Source of the DNA: Candidatus Nitrosopelagicus sp.
Lineage (GTDB): Archaea; Thermoproteota; Nitrososphaeria; Nitrososphaerales; Nitrosopumilaceae
Direction of reading: 5' to 3'
DNA: 64,000 nt
Assembly: GCA_028345295.1 (NCBI GenBank)
Contig: JAOMDA010000003.1
Location: 28,582 to 92,581 of the forward strand
The notes beneath the pieces were generated by a model. The model did no database searches and had not been told where the DNA came from. It was given only the letters and a program-made list of their open reading frames with translations. Below, in pieces: positions 46,615 to 55,572 of the stretch. A program made the position numbers and the translations under genes. Numbering within the stretch: the first letter of the stretch is position 1; each line of letters opens with the position of its first letter.

Positions 46615-46812
46615 TCAGCCAACAAATTTTAGATATTTTTTAAAAATTTTCTCTAAGAATAATATTTCACCGTCATCTAATACTGTTTTTGAATTATGTG
46701 CAATTTTTTCTGAAATATTCATTAAAAAAAATCGTTCCTTACTTTCAAAATAGTTTTTTGCACTGGATTGTTGTAATTTAGATATATTTTTCAAAATTTC
46801 TAGATTCTGCAT
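46615..46812 (-). CDS. Small hypothetical helical protein
   Basis: 65 residues from ATG 46812, helical and Lys-rich, without Cys pairs or membrane span. It fills the space between two rightward genes. No family recognised; a chance ORF cannot be excluded. Confidence 0.45.
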   Translation of the reverse strand: MQNLEILKNISKLQQSSAKNYFESKERFFLMNISEKIAHNSKTVLDDGEILFLEKIFKKYLKFVG

Positions 46813-46882
46813 AATAAATTAATGACACTAAAGTACTTTGATTTTTCGTCTTCTTTATTAATTGACTATTTTGTCATATTAT

Positions 46883-47278
46883 ATGAAAAAATCAGATTTG
46901 AGTAAATGGGGTGCTTTATTATCCAGATATAAGACTAAATGCGAGAAAATATCTCAAATTTCTAAATCTATTCGCTATGTTGGAATAATTAATTTGCATG
47001 GAAGAACCTTGGCAGGAAAAATTAATAGTGGAACAAAACCATTATTTTCACCAAATCAAGTACGTGAAGAGTTTTTTGCAATTGCGACATCTGTAAAACT
47101 TAGAAAAAAATCACTATCTGTAATTGGTCAAACAAATTATATAATTTTTAATCATAAAAAAGTCATTATACTTCTTTATCAGAATGATGATGTCATTTAT
47201 TATATAACATTTGGACCAAAATCTATTCCAAATAAATCAATAATTGATAAAATTAGAAAAATATCTACTGAGGAGTAA
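46883..47278 (+). CDS. Roadblock/profilin-like small protein, thaumarchaeal
   Basis: 131 residues from ATG 46883 (TTG 46862 adds seven). The pattern IRYVGIINLHGRTLAGKI, then FAIATSVKLRK, TNYIIFNHKKVIILLYQNDD and VIYYITFGP resembles a Roadblock/LC7-type sensor fold: strands flanking a helix. The call rests on pattern only. Overlaps the convergent VOC gene end by 14 bp. Confidence 0.6.
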   Translation: MKKSDLSKWGALLSRYKTKCEKISQISKSIRYVGIINLHGRTLAGKINSGTKPLFSPNQVREEFFAIATSVKLRKKSLSVIGQTNYIIFNHKKVIILLYQNDDVIYYITFGPKSIPNKSIIDKIRKISTEE

Positions 47279-47681
47279 ATCCTACATATCCACCGGTTTG
47301 TTTATCTTTCTCATTTGAAAAATTAGGTTCAAAGAGTGAAATCATATATTCATCTGGATCTAATACAATTGCATTTTTTCCAGCCTCCCTTTCCTGTATA
47401 TCACGATAAATTTTAACACCTTTTGCTCTTAGTTCGTCAACAGCTGAATCAAGATCACCTACTGTGAGACCAATGAGTATACCATTATCAATAGATGTAC
47501 CAGCATGTGGTGCAGTGATAGATGCAGGATGTAGGCTTAGCACTGAGCCGGTAGTTCCTAAATCAACCCAGTTTCTCCTTTCATTTTTTATTGGCATTCC
47601 TAATGTTTCATGATAAAATGTGATAGAAACATCAAGGTCTTTTACAGCTAAAATTACATTTCCAATCCTTTTGATATTCAT
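47265..47681 (-). CDS. VOC-family (glyoxalase/bleomycin-resistance fold) protein
   Basis: 138 residues from ATG 47681; upstream in-frame start at 47726 would overlap the preceding gene and adds 15 atypical residues. Paired beta-alpha-beta modules: IGNVILAVKDLDVSITFYHE with GMPIKNERRNWVDL, then DLDSAVDELRAKGVKIYRDI and VLDPDEYMISLFEP. Binds a divalent metal in relatives. Substrate unknown. Confidence 0.82.
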   Translation of the reverse strand: MNIKRIGNVILAVKDLDVSITFYHETLGMPIKNERRNWVDLGTTGSVLSLHPASITAPHAGTSIDNGILIGLTVGDLDSAVDELRAKGVKIYRDIQEREAGKNAIVLDPDEYMISLFEPNFSNEKDKQTGGYVGFTPQ

Positions 47682-47712
47682 ACAAATACTTTCACGGTAA
47701 GCGTTAAATCTT

Positions 47713-47931
47713 TTACTGAACTTCAATCATGGTCTCAGTCCGTTCTACACCTGAAATTAACTGAATTTCAGTTGTAATACCTTTAATTTCAGAGAGTGTT
47801 TTTACATTAATTATGGCAACTGCATCAAATTGACCACTTACAGGGAATGAATCTGATATTAGATTTACTCGGCGTAATCTTGCCGCGATTAATTTTTTTG
47901 GTGATTTAACTAAAATTATTGCTCTTACCAT
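47713..47931 (-). CDS. Lrp/AsnC effector-domain (RAM) protein, copy 1
   Basis: 72 residues: only the alpha/beta RAM sensor of Lrp/AsnC regulators (AIILVKSPKKLIAARLRRV, SGQFDAVAIINVKTLSEIK, and GVERTETMIEV) with no DNA-binding domain. Overlaps its neighbour by 7 bp. Probably binds amino acids or partners full-length Lrp proteins. Confidence 0.82.
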   Translation of the reverse strand: MVRAIILVKSPKKLIAARLRRVNLISDSFPVSGQFDAVAIINVKTLSEIKGITTEIQLISGVERTETMIEVQ

Positions 47932-48164
47932 CCTAAATCCACCTCCACTTCAATTAGTGTCTCTGTTGAAACAATTTCATTAATGTTTTTTAAATCAATG
48001 ACGATTTTATTAATATCAGTAATAGATGAGTTTAAGATTACACAGATATCAGCTCTACCAGATACAACCATAATATCTTTAGATACTCGTCTTTTTCTTT
48101 TTAAAATCGTAAGAACTTTATCAACTTGGCCAGGTTGAACCCTTACCATACATAACGCTTTCAA
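47925..48164 (-). CDS. Lrp/AsnC effector-domain (RAM) protein, copy 2
   Basis: 79 residues from TTG (ATG 48149 is an alternative). RAM fold again: ALCMVRVQPGQVDKVLTILK, SGRADICVILNSSITDINKI, and EIVSTETLIEVEV. Tandem with copy 1, so the pair may form a hetero-oligomer (inference). Confidence 0.8.
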   Translation of the reverse strand: MKALCMVRVQPGQVDKVLTILKRKRRVSKDIMVVSGRADICVILNSSITDINKIVIDLKNINEIVSTETLIEVEVDLGW

Positions 48165-48199
48165 TTCATATCATAAGTAATAGAAGAATATCAGGTTTG

Positions 48200-48439
48200 C
48201 TATTCTGATGCTTCTTGTGATCTTGCTTCTTCAAGGTATGCGCGTCTTTCTTCATTTACACGTGTTTTGTCAACATCAAATTCATCATCAACAATTACAA
48301 TTCCTGAATCTAAATCTTCACCATCATTAGTTTCTTTAGATTTTCGTTTTTTTGTAGATTTACTAGACTTTGTGGTCTTGCCTTTTTTTGGGCTCACTTT
48401 CTTTTTTACCAAATTGATCGAAAAAAGCAGGTTATTCAT
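48200..48439 (-). CDS. Hypothetical low-complexity charged protein
   Basis: 79 residues: a Lys/Ser-rich first half (KKVSPKKGKTTKSSKSTKKR) and an acidic second half. Composition suggests a disordered, chromatin- or RNA-associated protein; no family recognised. Lies 38 bp from tRNA-Phe. Confidence 0.55.
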   Translation of the reverse strand: MNNLLFSINLVKKKVSPKKGKTTKSSKSTKKRKSKETNDGEDLDSGIVIVDDEFDVDKTRVNEERRAYLEEARSQEASE

Positions 48440-48476
48440 ATATTAAAACATTTTGTTATGTTAAAAAAATGATAAA

Positions 48477-48550
48477 TGCCGAGGGCGAGATTTGAACGCG
48501 CGACAGCCACGTCTTCAGCGTGGTGCTCTCCCAGGCTGAGCTACCTCGGC
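48477..48550 (-). tRNA. tRNA-Phe (anticodon GAA)
   Basis: Minus-strand cloverleaf: acceptor GCCGAGG/CCTCGGC, D arm TAGCTCAGCCTGGGAGAGC, anticodon stem CCACG/CGTGG around loop CTGAAGA (GAA), and T arm TCGCGCGTTCAAATCTCGC. Discriminator A, no CCA encoded, no intron. Confidence 0.96.
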
Positions 48551-48586
48551 ATACCAGAAATGAAATCAATTCGAATAAAACCGTTT

Positions 48587-49123
48587 TTATGGCTTCCAAA
48601 TTATGTCTGACACATTTTTTGTTTTATTAATTGCTCTTGCTAAAACAAAAAGAAGATCAGATAATCTATTCAAATATACTAATGATGGCTTTGAAATCTG
48701 TTCATTTTGTGATAATGCAACAACATTAGTTTCTGCACGTCTGGCAATTGTTCTAGATAAATGTAAAATTGACGCTAACAAGGTTCCACCTGGTAGGATG
48801 AAACTATTCAATTCAGACAGATCTTTCTCAAAATTATCAATAGTATTTTCCAGAAATTCAACCATTTCTTGCGTTGTTCTAATTTTAGTATTAGACATAT
48901 CAGGATTCGCTAAATCAGAGCCAACAATAAAAAGGTCATTTTGAATTTTAACTAGCACATCTTTAGTCTTGGAATCAATATCCAATGAAATTGCAATTCC
49001 AAGTGTAGAATTTAATTCATCAATTGCTCCATATGACATAATTCTCTCATTTGATTTCCAAACTCGTGAATTATCAAATAATGATGTTTTTCCATCATCA
49101 CCTGTTTTTGTATAAATTTTCAA
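48587..49123 (-). CDS. cobO: Corrinoid (cob(I)alamin) adenosyltransferase, PduO type
   Basis: 178 residues with IYTKTGDDGKTSLFDNSRV and the ATP-binding IMSYGAIDELNSTLGIA, then SFILPGGTLLASILHLSRT and ARRAETNVVALS. Makes adenosylcobalamin, needed by methylmalonyl-CoA mutase in the thaumarchaeal carbon-fixation cycle. PduO-type, not the BtuR/CobA fold; the symbol follows archaeal annotation practice. Confidence 0.92.
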   Translation of the reverse strand: MKIYTKTGDDGKTSLFDNSRVWKSNERIMSYGAIDELNSTLGIAISLDIDSKTKDVLVKIQNDLFIVGSDLANPDMSNTKIRTTQEMVEFLENTIDNFEKDLSELNSFILPGGTLLASILHLSRTIARRAETNVVALSQNEQISKPSLVYLNRLSDLLFVLARAINKTKNVSDIIWKP

Positions 49124-49195
49124 TGATTAAATTCAATTTTTGTATTTAATTAAGATATAGTTAAATTTTGATTATTATAATGAAATGATGATTTC

Positions 49196-49792
49196 ATGAT
49201 AAATAAAAATATAGAATTACTAAATGAGGCAAATAAACTATTTTTAAAAAAACTATTTAGAGATTCATTACCAATCTATAATGAAATCCTAAAATCAGAA
49301 CCAGAAAATATTGATGTAATTAACAATAAAGGGTATGCATTAAGTAAAATGAAAAATTATGATGAGGCAATAGCATGCTATGATCAAGGATTAAAGATAA
49401 ATTCAAATGAAAAATGTCTGTTAATCAATAAAATTTCTGCTCTAAGAAAAAAAGGGAGTTTAGAAGATGCATTAGAATTATGTAATTTAATTTTAAACGA
49501 CAATTCATCAGAGAATGTTGCTTTATATCATAAACTTCGAATCTTATATTCAATGAAAAAATTTAAGGACTCAATTAACATTTGTGATAACCTTTTGGAA
49601 TTGTACCCAAATAATGCTGATGTATTGTTTGATAAATCATGTAATTATGCATCACTTGGTGAAATCTCATCTTGTATATCAAACTTGAAACTAGCAATTG
49701 ATGTATCTAGCAAATTTAAAGTCAATGCAAAAAAGAATAATGTGTTTGAATCATTAAAAAATAATGAAAAATTTCTAGAACTTGTAAAATAA
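49196..49792 (+). CDS. TPR-repeat protein
   Basis: 198 residues with about four to five tetratricopeptide repeats (FRDSLPIYNEILKSEPENID, then NYDEAIACYDQGLKINSNEK and KFKDSINICDNLLELYPNNA). A protein-interaction scaffold; partner unknown. No signal peptide. Promoter region 49124-49195 shared with the divergent adenosyltransferase. Confidence 0.85.
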   Translation: MINKNIELLNEANKLFLKKLFRDSLPIYNEILKSEPENIDVINNKGYALSKMKNYDEAIACYDQGLKINSNEKCLLINKISALRKKGSLEDALELCNLILNDNSSENVALYHKLRILYSMKKFKDSINICDNLLELYPNNADVLFDKSCNYASLGEISSCISNLKLAIDVSSKFKVNAKKNNVFESLKNNEKFLELVK

Positions 49793-49826
49793 TGAGGTTT
49801 TTTAGTAGTAAAATTTTATTTACTTT

Positions 49827-49949
49827 ATGGAAAAATCAAAATGCCCTTACTGTGATTCAGAATTTGATTCAAATGAAGAACTCTCAAAACATATTGATAG
49901 AATTCATGGTGATTCAGGCTTATTAGAAGGAGATTCTAGAAAACTTTAA
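49827..49949 (+). CDS. 40-residue C2H2 zinc-finger microprotein
   Basis: Read directly from ATG 49827 to TAA 49949. CPYCDSEF followed by LSKHIDRIH is a single complete C2H2 finger (C6, C9, H22, H27), as in other archaeal mini fingers. One base separates it from the HD gene start, so translation is coupled. Confidence 0.65.
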   Translation: MEKSKCPYCDSEFDSNEELSKHIDRIHGDSGLLEGDSRKL

Positions 49950-49950
49950 G

Positions 49951-50481
49951 TTGATTTCAGATTTCTTTTTTCAAATTGCTGGATTAAAGACTCTACCACG
50001 TACTGGTTGGAAAATGAAATTAAATCTTAAAGACTCTGAATCTGTTGCAGAACACTCCTACATGATGTCTGTAATGGCTATGGTAATGTCAGATATGAAG
50101 AATATTAACACAGAGAAAATCATTAAAATGTCTATATTACATGACTGGGCTGAATCAAAAATTGGTGATTTTATGCCAGATGAAATAACTGAAGATAAAA
50201 AAACTGAACTTGAAGAATATGCCATGACTGAATTATTAGATGAGCTTCCATCAAAAATTAAAAATGATTATTACAATATTTGGAATGATTACAAAGAGAA
50301 TTTATCAGAAGAATCTAGATTTGTTCATGAATTAGATAAGTTAGAGATGGCTCTTCAAGGTAAAATATATGAAAAAGAGACTGATCCTGAAAAAATTAAA
50401 CCATTCATTATTTCAGCTGTTGAACAAATAGTTAATGATGATCTGAAAAAAGTGTTAATAGGAATACTACAAAAAACTTAG
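49951..50481 (+). CDS. HD-domain hydrolase (YfbR/HDDC2-like nucleotidase)
   Basis: 176 residues from TTG 49951. HD motif: H35 in SVAEHSYMMS, H64-D65 in ILHDWAESKIGD, and a late Asp in VHELDKLEMALQ. Relatives dephosphorylate deoxynucleoside monophosphates with a divalent metal. One base after the C2H2 microprotein stop. Confidence 0.85.
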   Translation: MISDFFFQIAGLKTLPRTGWKMKLNLKDSESVAEHSYMMSVMAMVMSDMKNINTEKIIKMSILHDWAESKIGDFMPDEITEDKKTELEEYAMTELLDELPSKIKNDYYNIWNDYKENLSEESRFVHELDKLEMALQGKIYEKETDPEKIKPFIISAVEQIVNDDLKKVLIGILQKT

Positions 50482-50508
50482 ATTTGATGAATAAAATGGT
50501 ATTATGAA

Positions 50509-50736
50509 TTGACTGATGAAAAAGATGATTTAATCAAAGCACAAAATGAAGTGATTGGAGTATTATTCGAGATTATAAAACGATTTCAAACAAATAATGA
50601 CTTGACTGATGAGTATCTTGAGTTGTCAATTAAAGAAAAAAGTCAGTCTGATAATAAACGATTAGAAGAAATATCTAAAGAGAGAAACGAAAATGCAAAG
50701 ATTATTGCAAGACTATTAGAAAAACTTGAAACGTAG
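50509..50736 (+). CDS. Small coiled-coil hypothetical protein
   Basis: 75 residues from TTG 50509 (ATG codons nearby are out of frame). Two long charged helices (DDLIKAQNEVIGVLFEIIKR, then SIKEKSQSDNKRLEEISKER). Function unknown; same direction as the HD gene. Confidence 0.55.
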   Translation: MTDEKDDLIKAQNEVIGVLFEIIKRFQTNNDLTDEYLELSIKEKSQSDNKRLEEISKERNENAKIIARLLEKLET

Positions 50737-50738
50737 AA

Positions 50739-51041
50739 CTACTCACCACAACTACATGAATCATTATCAGAAATCATACGAAATTTTGTATTCTGTTCAT
50801 GTTTTGTTTGTTGATAATGTGATATGTTAGTTATTCTATTTCTAACTAATTTGTTATTCCAGCTACCCTCATTCTCAAACCATGATTCGATTTCATCAAT
50901 ATCATACATCTCTCCATTTTCATTGATTTCTTTGAAAATTTGTTTGATAATTGACTCATCCTCAGGTGTTAATTGATTCTTATTTTTTATTCTAGTTGTA
51001 ATTTCATTCAGTTTTATTATTGTTGTATTTAGTAATGGCAT
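50739..51041 (-). CDS. Hypothetical protein ending in a CSCGE tail
   Basis: 100 residues from ATG 51041; an earlier in-frame start at 51140 would overlap the divergent gene. Helical (IIKLNEITTRIKNKNQLTPE) with a final CSCGE that might bind metal. No family recognised. Confidence 0.55.
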   Translation of the reverse strand: MPLLNTTIIKLNEITTRIKNKNQLTPEDESIIKQIFKEINENGEMYDIDEIESWFENEGSWNNKLVRNRITNISHYQQTKHEQNTKFRMISDNDSCSCGE

Positions 51042-51082
51042 ACAATTGGTAGTTTTATTAATAATATATTGATTTAAAGAAT

Positions 51083-51430
51083 ATGCAGTATTTCCAGGCA
51101 CTAAAAATTGGGAAAAAAAGAGTTGAATCATCAAGATCATATCTTAATTCACTAGCAAATGATAGAGCAATGCCTGCACTTGCATTGCGTGACAATAAAT
51201 CAAATATCTGGGAACCTGTAGGGGAAGAAAATCTGTATGCAGTAGTAGACGAATCATCTGGTTTTGTTCTTACTGACTCTAGTGGGTATATTCTTGCATT
51301 ATGTGATAAAAATGGGATATCAAAGGCAATTGTTCAAGGATTAAGCCAGGAGCAAAAAGATGAGATAGTGAAACTACTTGAAAAAGATAACATTCCAGAG
51401 TATAAGGATAAAGTTATTTTACCTGTTTAA
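51083..51430 (+). CDS. Conserved hypothetical soluble protein
   Basis: 115 residues with beta-rich centre (ENLYAVVDESSGFVLTDSSG, then YILALCDKNG) and a helical end (LSQEQKDEIVKLLEKDNIP). No family recognised. Ends 22 bp before the 3' end of the giant repeat gene. Confidence 0.6.
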   Translation: MQYFQALKIGKKRVESSRSYLNSLANDRAMPALALRDNKSNIWEPVGEENLYAVVDESSGFVLTDSSGYILALCDKNGISKAIVQGLSQEQKDEIVKLLEKDNIPEYKDKVILPV

Positions 51431-51452
51431 ACTGTAGATGTTCTATTAAAAA

Positions 51453-54400
51453 TTAGATTATTGTTGACATGTATTCTATTGCAATAACTAACTCACCAAG
51501 ATTTATTTTTTCTTGGTGTAACCATTCACCCAATGTCTTAGTCCAATGAGGTAAATCATCACCCTCAAGACCCATTGCAGTTAAGAATTCAGCGTCTGTA
51601 GATACTATTTGAGAATAACCACTCCATTGTGAAATAATAGCAAGCATTGTAGCCTCTTTTAATAGTGCTGCAGTAGCCGCTTCATTATCATTATTTTGTT
51701 GTTCTAATGGAGCAGCAACATGAATTGAAATTGGTAGTACAACTCTAAAGGATTGACCCTTTGAATCAGCTCCCTTGGCTACAACTTCTGACACAGACAT
51801 ACCTTCATTAAATGTCATTGTAAAAGTGGCAGATGCAGTTTGTCTATCTACTTCAGAAACATCAGATTCCCATGTGATAGTATTTGCAGGATCATACATT
51901 ATATCATCAGTATTCTTAAGCCATGAATAATATGACTGACTAACATCGTTCGATATATTATAGTAATTTGCATAATACCTATTCAAATCATCAGTAAATG
52001 GAGCAAAATTAGTGTAAAGTGAAACATTCTTCATATTTCCTGATCCTCTGTCATCTGTCATTGTTATTCTAACGGTAACTGTGTCACCGATTTCTGCAGA
52101 TATGTCTACAGAATCATCAAGATTGATAGTCATTGATTCGCCAGAATTTACAGATACTAAAATTTCATCTCCAAGTGTTGGTGGGTTGTTGTAATAGGAT
52201 GATGCACCACTGCCACCGGCACTGCCGCCACCAGCACCAACACTAAATGGTGATAAACTATCTACAAGGCATGTGATTTCATCTGCTCCTGGATTTACTG
52301 TACAATCAGTTTCTGTTTGCCATTCACTGTTAACAAAGTGAAGTATTGATAAATTGCTTTCAGAGACATCATCAGGTAGATTAGATTCTATATATGGTAA
52401 AGTTACTGAAATTTGGCCTGAAACAGTTGCAGTACCAGCTTCTAGATTAATCACACTTCCTACACTTTCTAATGTACTACCGTCATTCAAGGTCATTGTA
52501 AGGGTGTCACCGCTCAAAGCTGCATTTGATACACTGGCAGGATTAACCAAGTCTGCTTTAATCGACCCATCACCATCTATAGAGGAAAAACTCATTGTAA
52601 GTCCCAACCCATCAACTGAAAAACTAGCGTCATCTGAAGATACATTGGTAAATGTTGCAGCAGGATCCACTCCTGATGCAAATTTCTCACCTGGTGATAT
52701 AACATCGCCCGCAGCTGGTACACAACTAGTGTCGCTACATGTAGTTGCACTCATAATAACACCTTGTGAAGGAATTGCGCCTACCGGTAGTGTGTCACCA
52801 CTTTTGAATGTAGTTCCTTCACCAAATGACATTCCTTCTTTGAATGTCTGTGATTGTGCTGTAAAGTCAGTAGCATCTCCAAAGTGATTATACTTGTCAA
52901 ATGTCATTGCTGCTGAGAATGTTTGAGAATCTGCAAATTCAGTAAAGTCGTCAAATGTTGCTGCACCGTTAAATGTTTGTACACCTGAAGAAAAGTCTGC
53001 ACCTGCACCAAATACCTCGCTTGCAGAAAATGCACTACCACTGCCATATTCTATATTGGCCGCAGAAAGGTCATGATCTAAATCAGTAAACACTTGACCT
53101 GTTGGAAAGTCTGCTGATGCACCAAATGTTCTTGCTACACCAAACGCAATTGATGCAGCTTCTCCAAAGTCCATTCCTGCTGCTGTAAAGTCATAAGTTT
53201 CATCTGCTGCAAATACTTGACCATCATCAAACTTTGCACTAGCTGCAAATGCCTGATTGTCTGCAAAGTCAACATTTCCGTCAAATATCATTCCAGTTCC
53301 AAATGTGTGTGTACTGTTTGACAAGTCTTGGTTTGCTGCAAATTTAGTACCAGCACCAAATGTTTGAGATGTACCAAAGGTATGTAGGCCTTTTGTAAAG
53401 TCAGTAGAGGCAGGGAATGTTTGACTATTAGCAAATTCTGTGCCAGAATTAAACATTGTATTAGCAGCAAATGTCATTGCAGCTGCTGAAAGATCTTGGT
53501 TTGCTGCAAATTTAGTTCCTTCTCCAAATGTCATTGCACCTGAGAATGTCTGAGCAGCTAATGAAGAAAAGTCCTGATTAGCGGCAAATGATGCTCCTGC
53601 TGCAAAGGTGTTTACTCCTACAAAGTTTTGTACACCTGCATCAAAGTCTGCTGATGCACCAAATGATCTTGCTTTACCAAAGTCAATACCACCATTATCA
53701 CCAAATTGCATTCCTGCTGCTGAAAAATTATAATCTTCTCCTGCTGGAAATTCTTGTAAAGCATCAAACTTTGCACTGGCTGCAAATGTTTGGTTGTTTG
53801 CAAAGTCAGTGTTTCCGTCAAATTCTACACCAGTTCCAAACGTGTGTGTTGCTGTAGACAAGTCTTGGTTTGCTGGGAATTTAGTGGCTGCACCAAATGT
53901 CATTGCACCCTGGAATGTCTGAGGGTCTAATCCAGAAAAGTCCTGATTAGCGGCAAATGTTGCTCCTGCTGCAAAGGTGTTTACTCCTACAAAGTTTTGA
54001 TGTCCTGCGTCAAAGTCTGAATTAGCTCCAAATGTTCTTGCAGTACCAAAGTCAAGACCACCAGTGTCACCGAACTCCATTCCTGCTGCTGAAAAGTCAT
54101 AAGTTTCATTAGGGTGAAATTCTTGAGCAGCGTCAAACTTTGAACTAGCTGTAAATGCCTGTCCACTTGCAAAGTCAGTGTTTCCGTCAAATTCTATACC
54201 AGTTCCAAACGTGTGTGTACCTGCAGACAAATCTTGGTTTGCTGCAAACTTAGTACCAGCACCAAATGTGTTTGCACCCTGGAATGTCTGAGTACCTAAT
54301 CCAGAAAAGTCCTGAGCAGCGGCGAACTTTGCACCTGTTGCAAATGTATTTTGGCCTACAAATGTTTGTACACCTGCATCAAAGTCTGCACCTGCACCAA

Positions 54401-55421
54401 ATGTTCTTGCTGCACCAAAGTTTAGACCAGCACTATCACCAAACTCCATTCCTGCTCCTGTAAAGTCATAAGTTTCACCCGAGTCAAATACTTGACCATT
54501 ATCAAACTCTGCACTGGCACCAAATACCTGATTGTTTGCAAAGTCAGTGTTTCCCTTAAACTCTACACCAGTTCCAAACGTGTGTGTACCTGCAGACAAG
54601 TCTTGTCCTGATGCAAATTTAGTACCAGCACCAAATGTGTTTGCACCCTGGAATGTTTGAGTACCTATCGTAGAAAAGTCCTGATTACTGGCAAATGATG
54701 CACCACCTGCAAAGGTGTTTGTACCTACAAAGTTTTGTGTTCCTGCATCAAAGTCTGCACCTGTACCAAATGTTCTTGCTTTACCAAAATCTACTCCTGC
54801 ATCATCACCAAATTCCATTCCTGCTCCTGTAAAGTCATAATCTTCTCCTGCTGCAAATTCTTGATCACCGTCAAATTTTGCACTGGCACCAAATACCTGA
54901 TTGTTTGCAAAGTCAGTGTTTCCGTCAAATTCTACGCCAGTACCAAACGTGTGTGTACTGTTTGACAAGTCTTGTCCTTCTGCAAATTTAGTTCCTTCTC
55001 CAAATGTTTGGTTAGCACCAAATGTTTGTGTTGCACCTGCTCCAGAAAAGTCTTGGTTTGCAGCAAATTGTGTTCCAGAGCCAAATGTTTGAGCACCAGT
55101 AAAGCTTTGCTGACCACTAAATTGTTGGTTTGCAGCAAATTCTGTTCCAGCCTTAAACTCTTGATTAGATCCGAAATTCTGTGTACCTGAAAATGACTGG
55201 TTTTCTGCAAACTTTGTTCCTTCACCAAAATTTTGATTTGCTTCAAAGTTTTGTGCTTGTCCACTAAAGTTCTGATTTTGATTATGTTGTTGACCAGCAT
55301 CAAAATGACCTGACTCGTGGTTTGCAAATGCAACTGGAGAAAATATAAGTGATAATACAGATATAGTTAAGATCGATAATAACAACGTACGAGTATGACT
55401 AGGTTTGCTATCCATTTTCAT
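51453..55421 (-). CDS. Giant exported repeat protein, predicted beta-solenoid, 1322 aa
   Basis: Signal peptide at 1-33 (basic start, TLLLSILTISVLSLIFSPVA, AFA cleavage). Residues about 36-875 are built from short motifs such as FGxGTKFAxNQDF, with Phe every 7-8 residues, arranged into super-repeats of 123 residues, a pattern of stacked beta-helix turns. After 876 comes a non-repetitive beta-rich part with Cys pairs (TTCSDTSC, TDCTVNPGADEITC), a Gly/Ser linker and a helical end. There is no C-terminal membrane anchor. Likely cell surface or extracellular; function unknown. Short leader with a TATA box at 55449-55456. Confidence 0.85.
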   Translation of the reverse strand: MKMDSKPSHTRTLLLSILTISVLSLIFSPVAFANHESGHFDAGQQHNQNQNFSGQAQNFEANQNFGEGTKFAENQSFSGTQNFGSNQEFKAGTEFAANQQFSGQQSFTGAQTFGSGTQFAANQDFSGAGATQTFGANQTFGEGTKFAEGQDLSNSTHTFGTGVEFDGNTDFANNQVFGASAKFDGDQEFAAGEDYDFTGAGMEFGDDAGVDFGKARTFGTGADFDAGTQNFVGTNTFAGGASFASNQDFSTIGTQTFQGANTFGAGTKFASGQDLSAGTHTFGTGVEFKGNTDFANNQVFGASAEFDNGQVFDSGETYDFTGAGMEFGDSAGLNFGAARTFGAGADFDAGVQTFVGQNTFATGAKFAAAQDFSGLGTQTFQGANTFGAGTKFAANQDLSAGTHTFGTGIEFDGNTDFASGQAFTASSKFDAAQEFHPNETYDFSAAGMEFGDTGGLDFGTARTFGANSDFDAGHQNFVGVNTFAAGATFAANQDFSGLDPQTFQGAMTFGAATKFPANQDLSTATHTFGTGVEFDGNTDFANNQTFAASAKFDALQEFPAGEDYNFSAAGMQFGDNGGIDFGKARSFGASADFDAGVQNFVGVNTFAAGASFAANQDFSSLAAQTFSGAMTFGEGTKFAANQDLSAAAMTFAANTMFNSGTEFANSQTFPASTDFTKGLHTFGTSQTFGAGTKFAANQDLSNSTHTFGTGMIFDGNVDFADNQAFAASAKFDDGQVFAADETYDFTAAGMDFGEAASIAFGVARTFGASADFPTGQVFTDLDHDLSAANIEYGSGSAFSASEVFGAGADFSSGVQTFNGAATFDDFTEFADSQTFSAAMTFDKYNHFGDATDFTAQSQTFKEGMSFGEGTTFKSGDTLPVGAIPSQGVIMSATTCSDTSCVPAAGDVISPGEKFASGVDPAATFTNVSSDDASFSVDGLGLTMSFSSIDGDGSIKADLVNPASVSNAALSGDTLTMTLNDGSTLESVGSVINLEAGTATVSGQISVTLPYIESNLPDDVSESNLSILHFVNSEWQTETDCTVNPGADEITCLVDSLSPFSVGAGGGSAGGSGASSYYNNPPTLGDEILVSVNSGESMTINLDDSVDISAEIGDTVTVRITMTDDRGSGNMKNVSLYTNFAPFTDDLNRYYANYYNISNDVSQSYYSWLKNTDDIMYDPANTITWESDVSEVDRQTASATFTMTFNEGMSVSEVVAKGADSKGQSFRVVLPISIHVAAPLEQQNNDNEAATAALLKEATMLAIISQWSGYSQIVSTDAEFLTAMGLEGDDLPHWTKTLGEWLHQEKINLGELVIAIEYMSTII
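52800..55320 (-). repeat. 369-bp tandem super-repeats inside the giant gene
   Basis: An anchor sequence (agtcagtgtttcc) recurs at 54911, 54542, 54173 and about 53804, and in diverged form at 53267. The period is 369 bp (123 codons), and the last unit carries an extra insert of about 56 codons. Neighbouring copies stay nearly identical in DNA for tens of bases, which indicates recent duplication or gene conversion. Confidence 0.85.
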
Positions 55422-55448
55422 CGACTAATTCTGAAATAACTAAGTGGT

Positions 55449-55456
55449 TTAAATAT
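55449..55456 (-). promoter_or_regulatory. TATA box of the giant repeat gene
   Basis: TATTTAAA on the minus strand lies about 31 bp before the ATG at 55421. The start site would then fall within a few bases of the ATG. Confidence 0.5.
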
Positions 55457-55572
55457 TTTTTACTTTCATTTTTTAACAAATTTGTAAATTATGCCTATAA
55501 TTCGTCATAAATGAAAAAATTCCAAGAAAATCCGTGCCTAGATTATAATAAAATAGATCTGCTATCTGTTTA

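Noticed and set aside
52800..55320. Regular repeats considered as a CRISPR array or minisatellite
   Set aside because: Units are 369 bp, stay in frame and encode protein; there are no short repeats with unique spacers.
53288..55333. Several open frames of 60-177 codons on both strands inside the giant repeat gene
   Set aside because: They recur with the repeat period, have biased compositions (Gln/Leu/His or Val/Ser) and no starts with promoters; they are frame shadows of the repeats.
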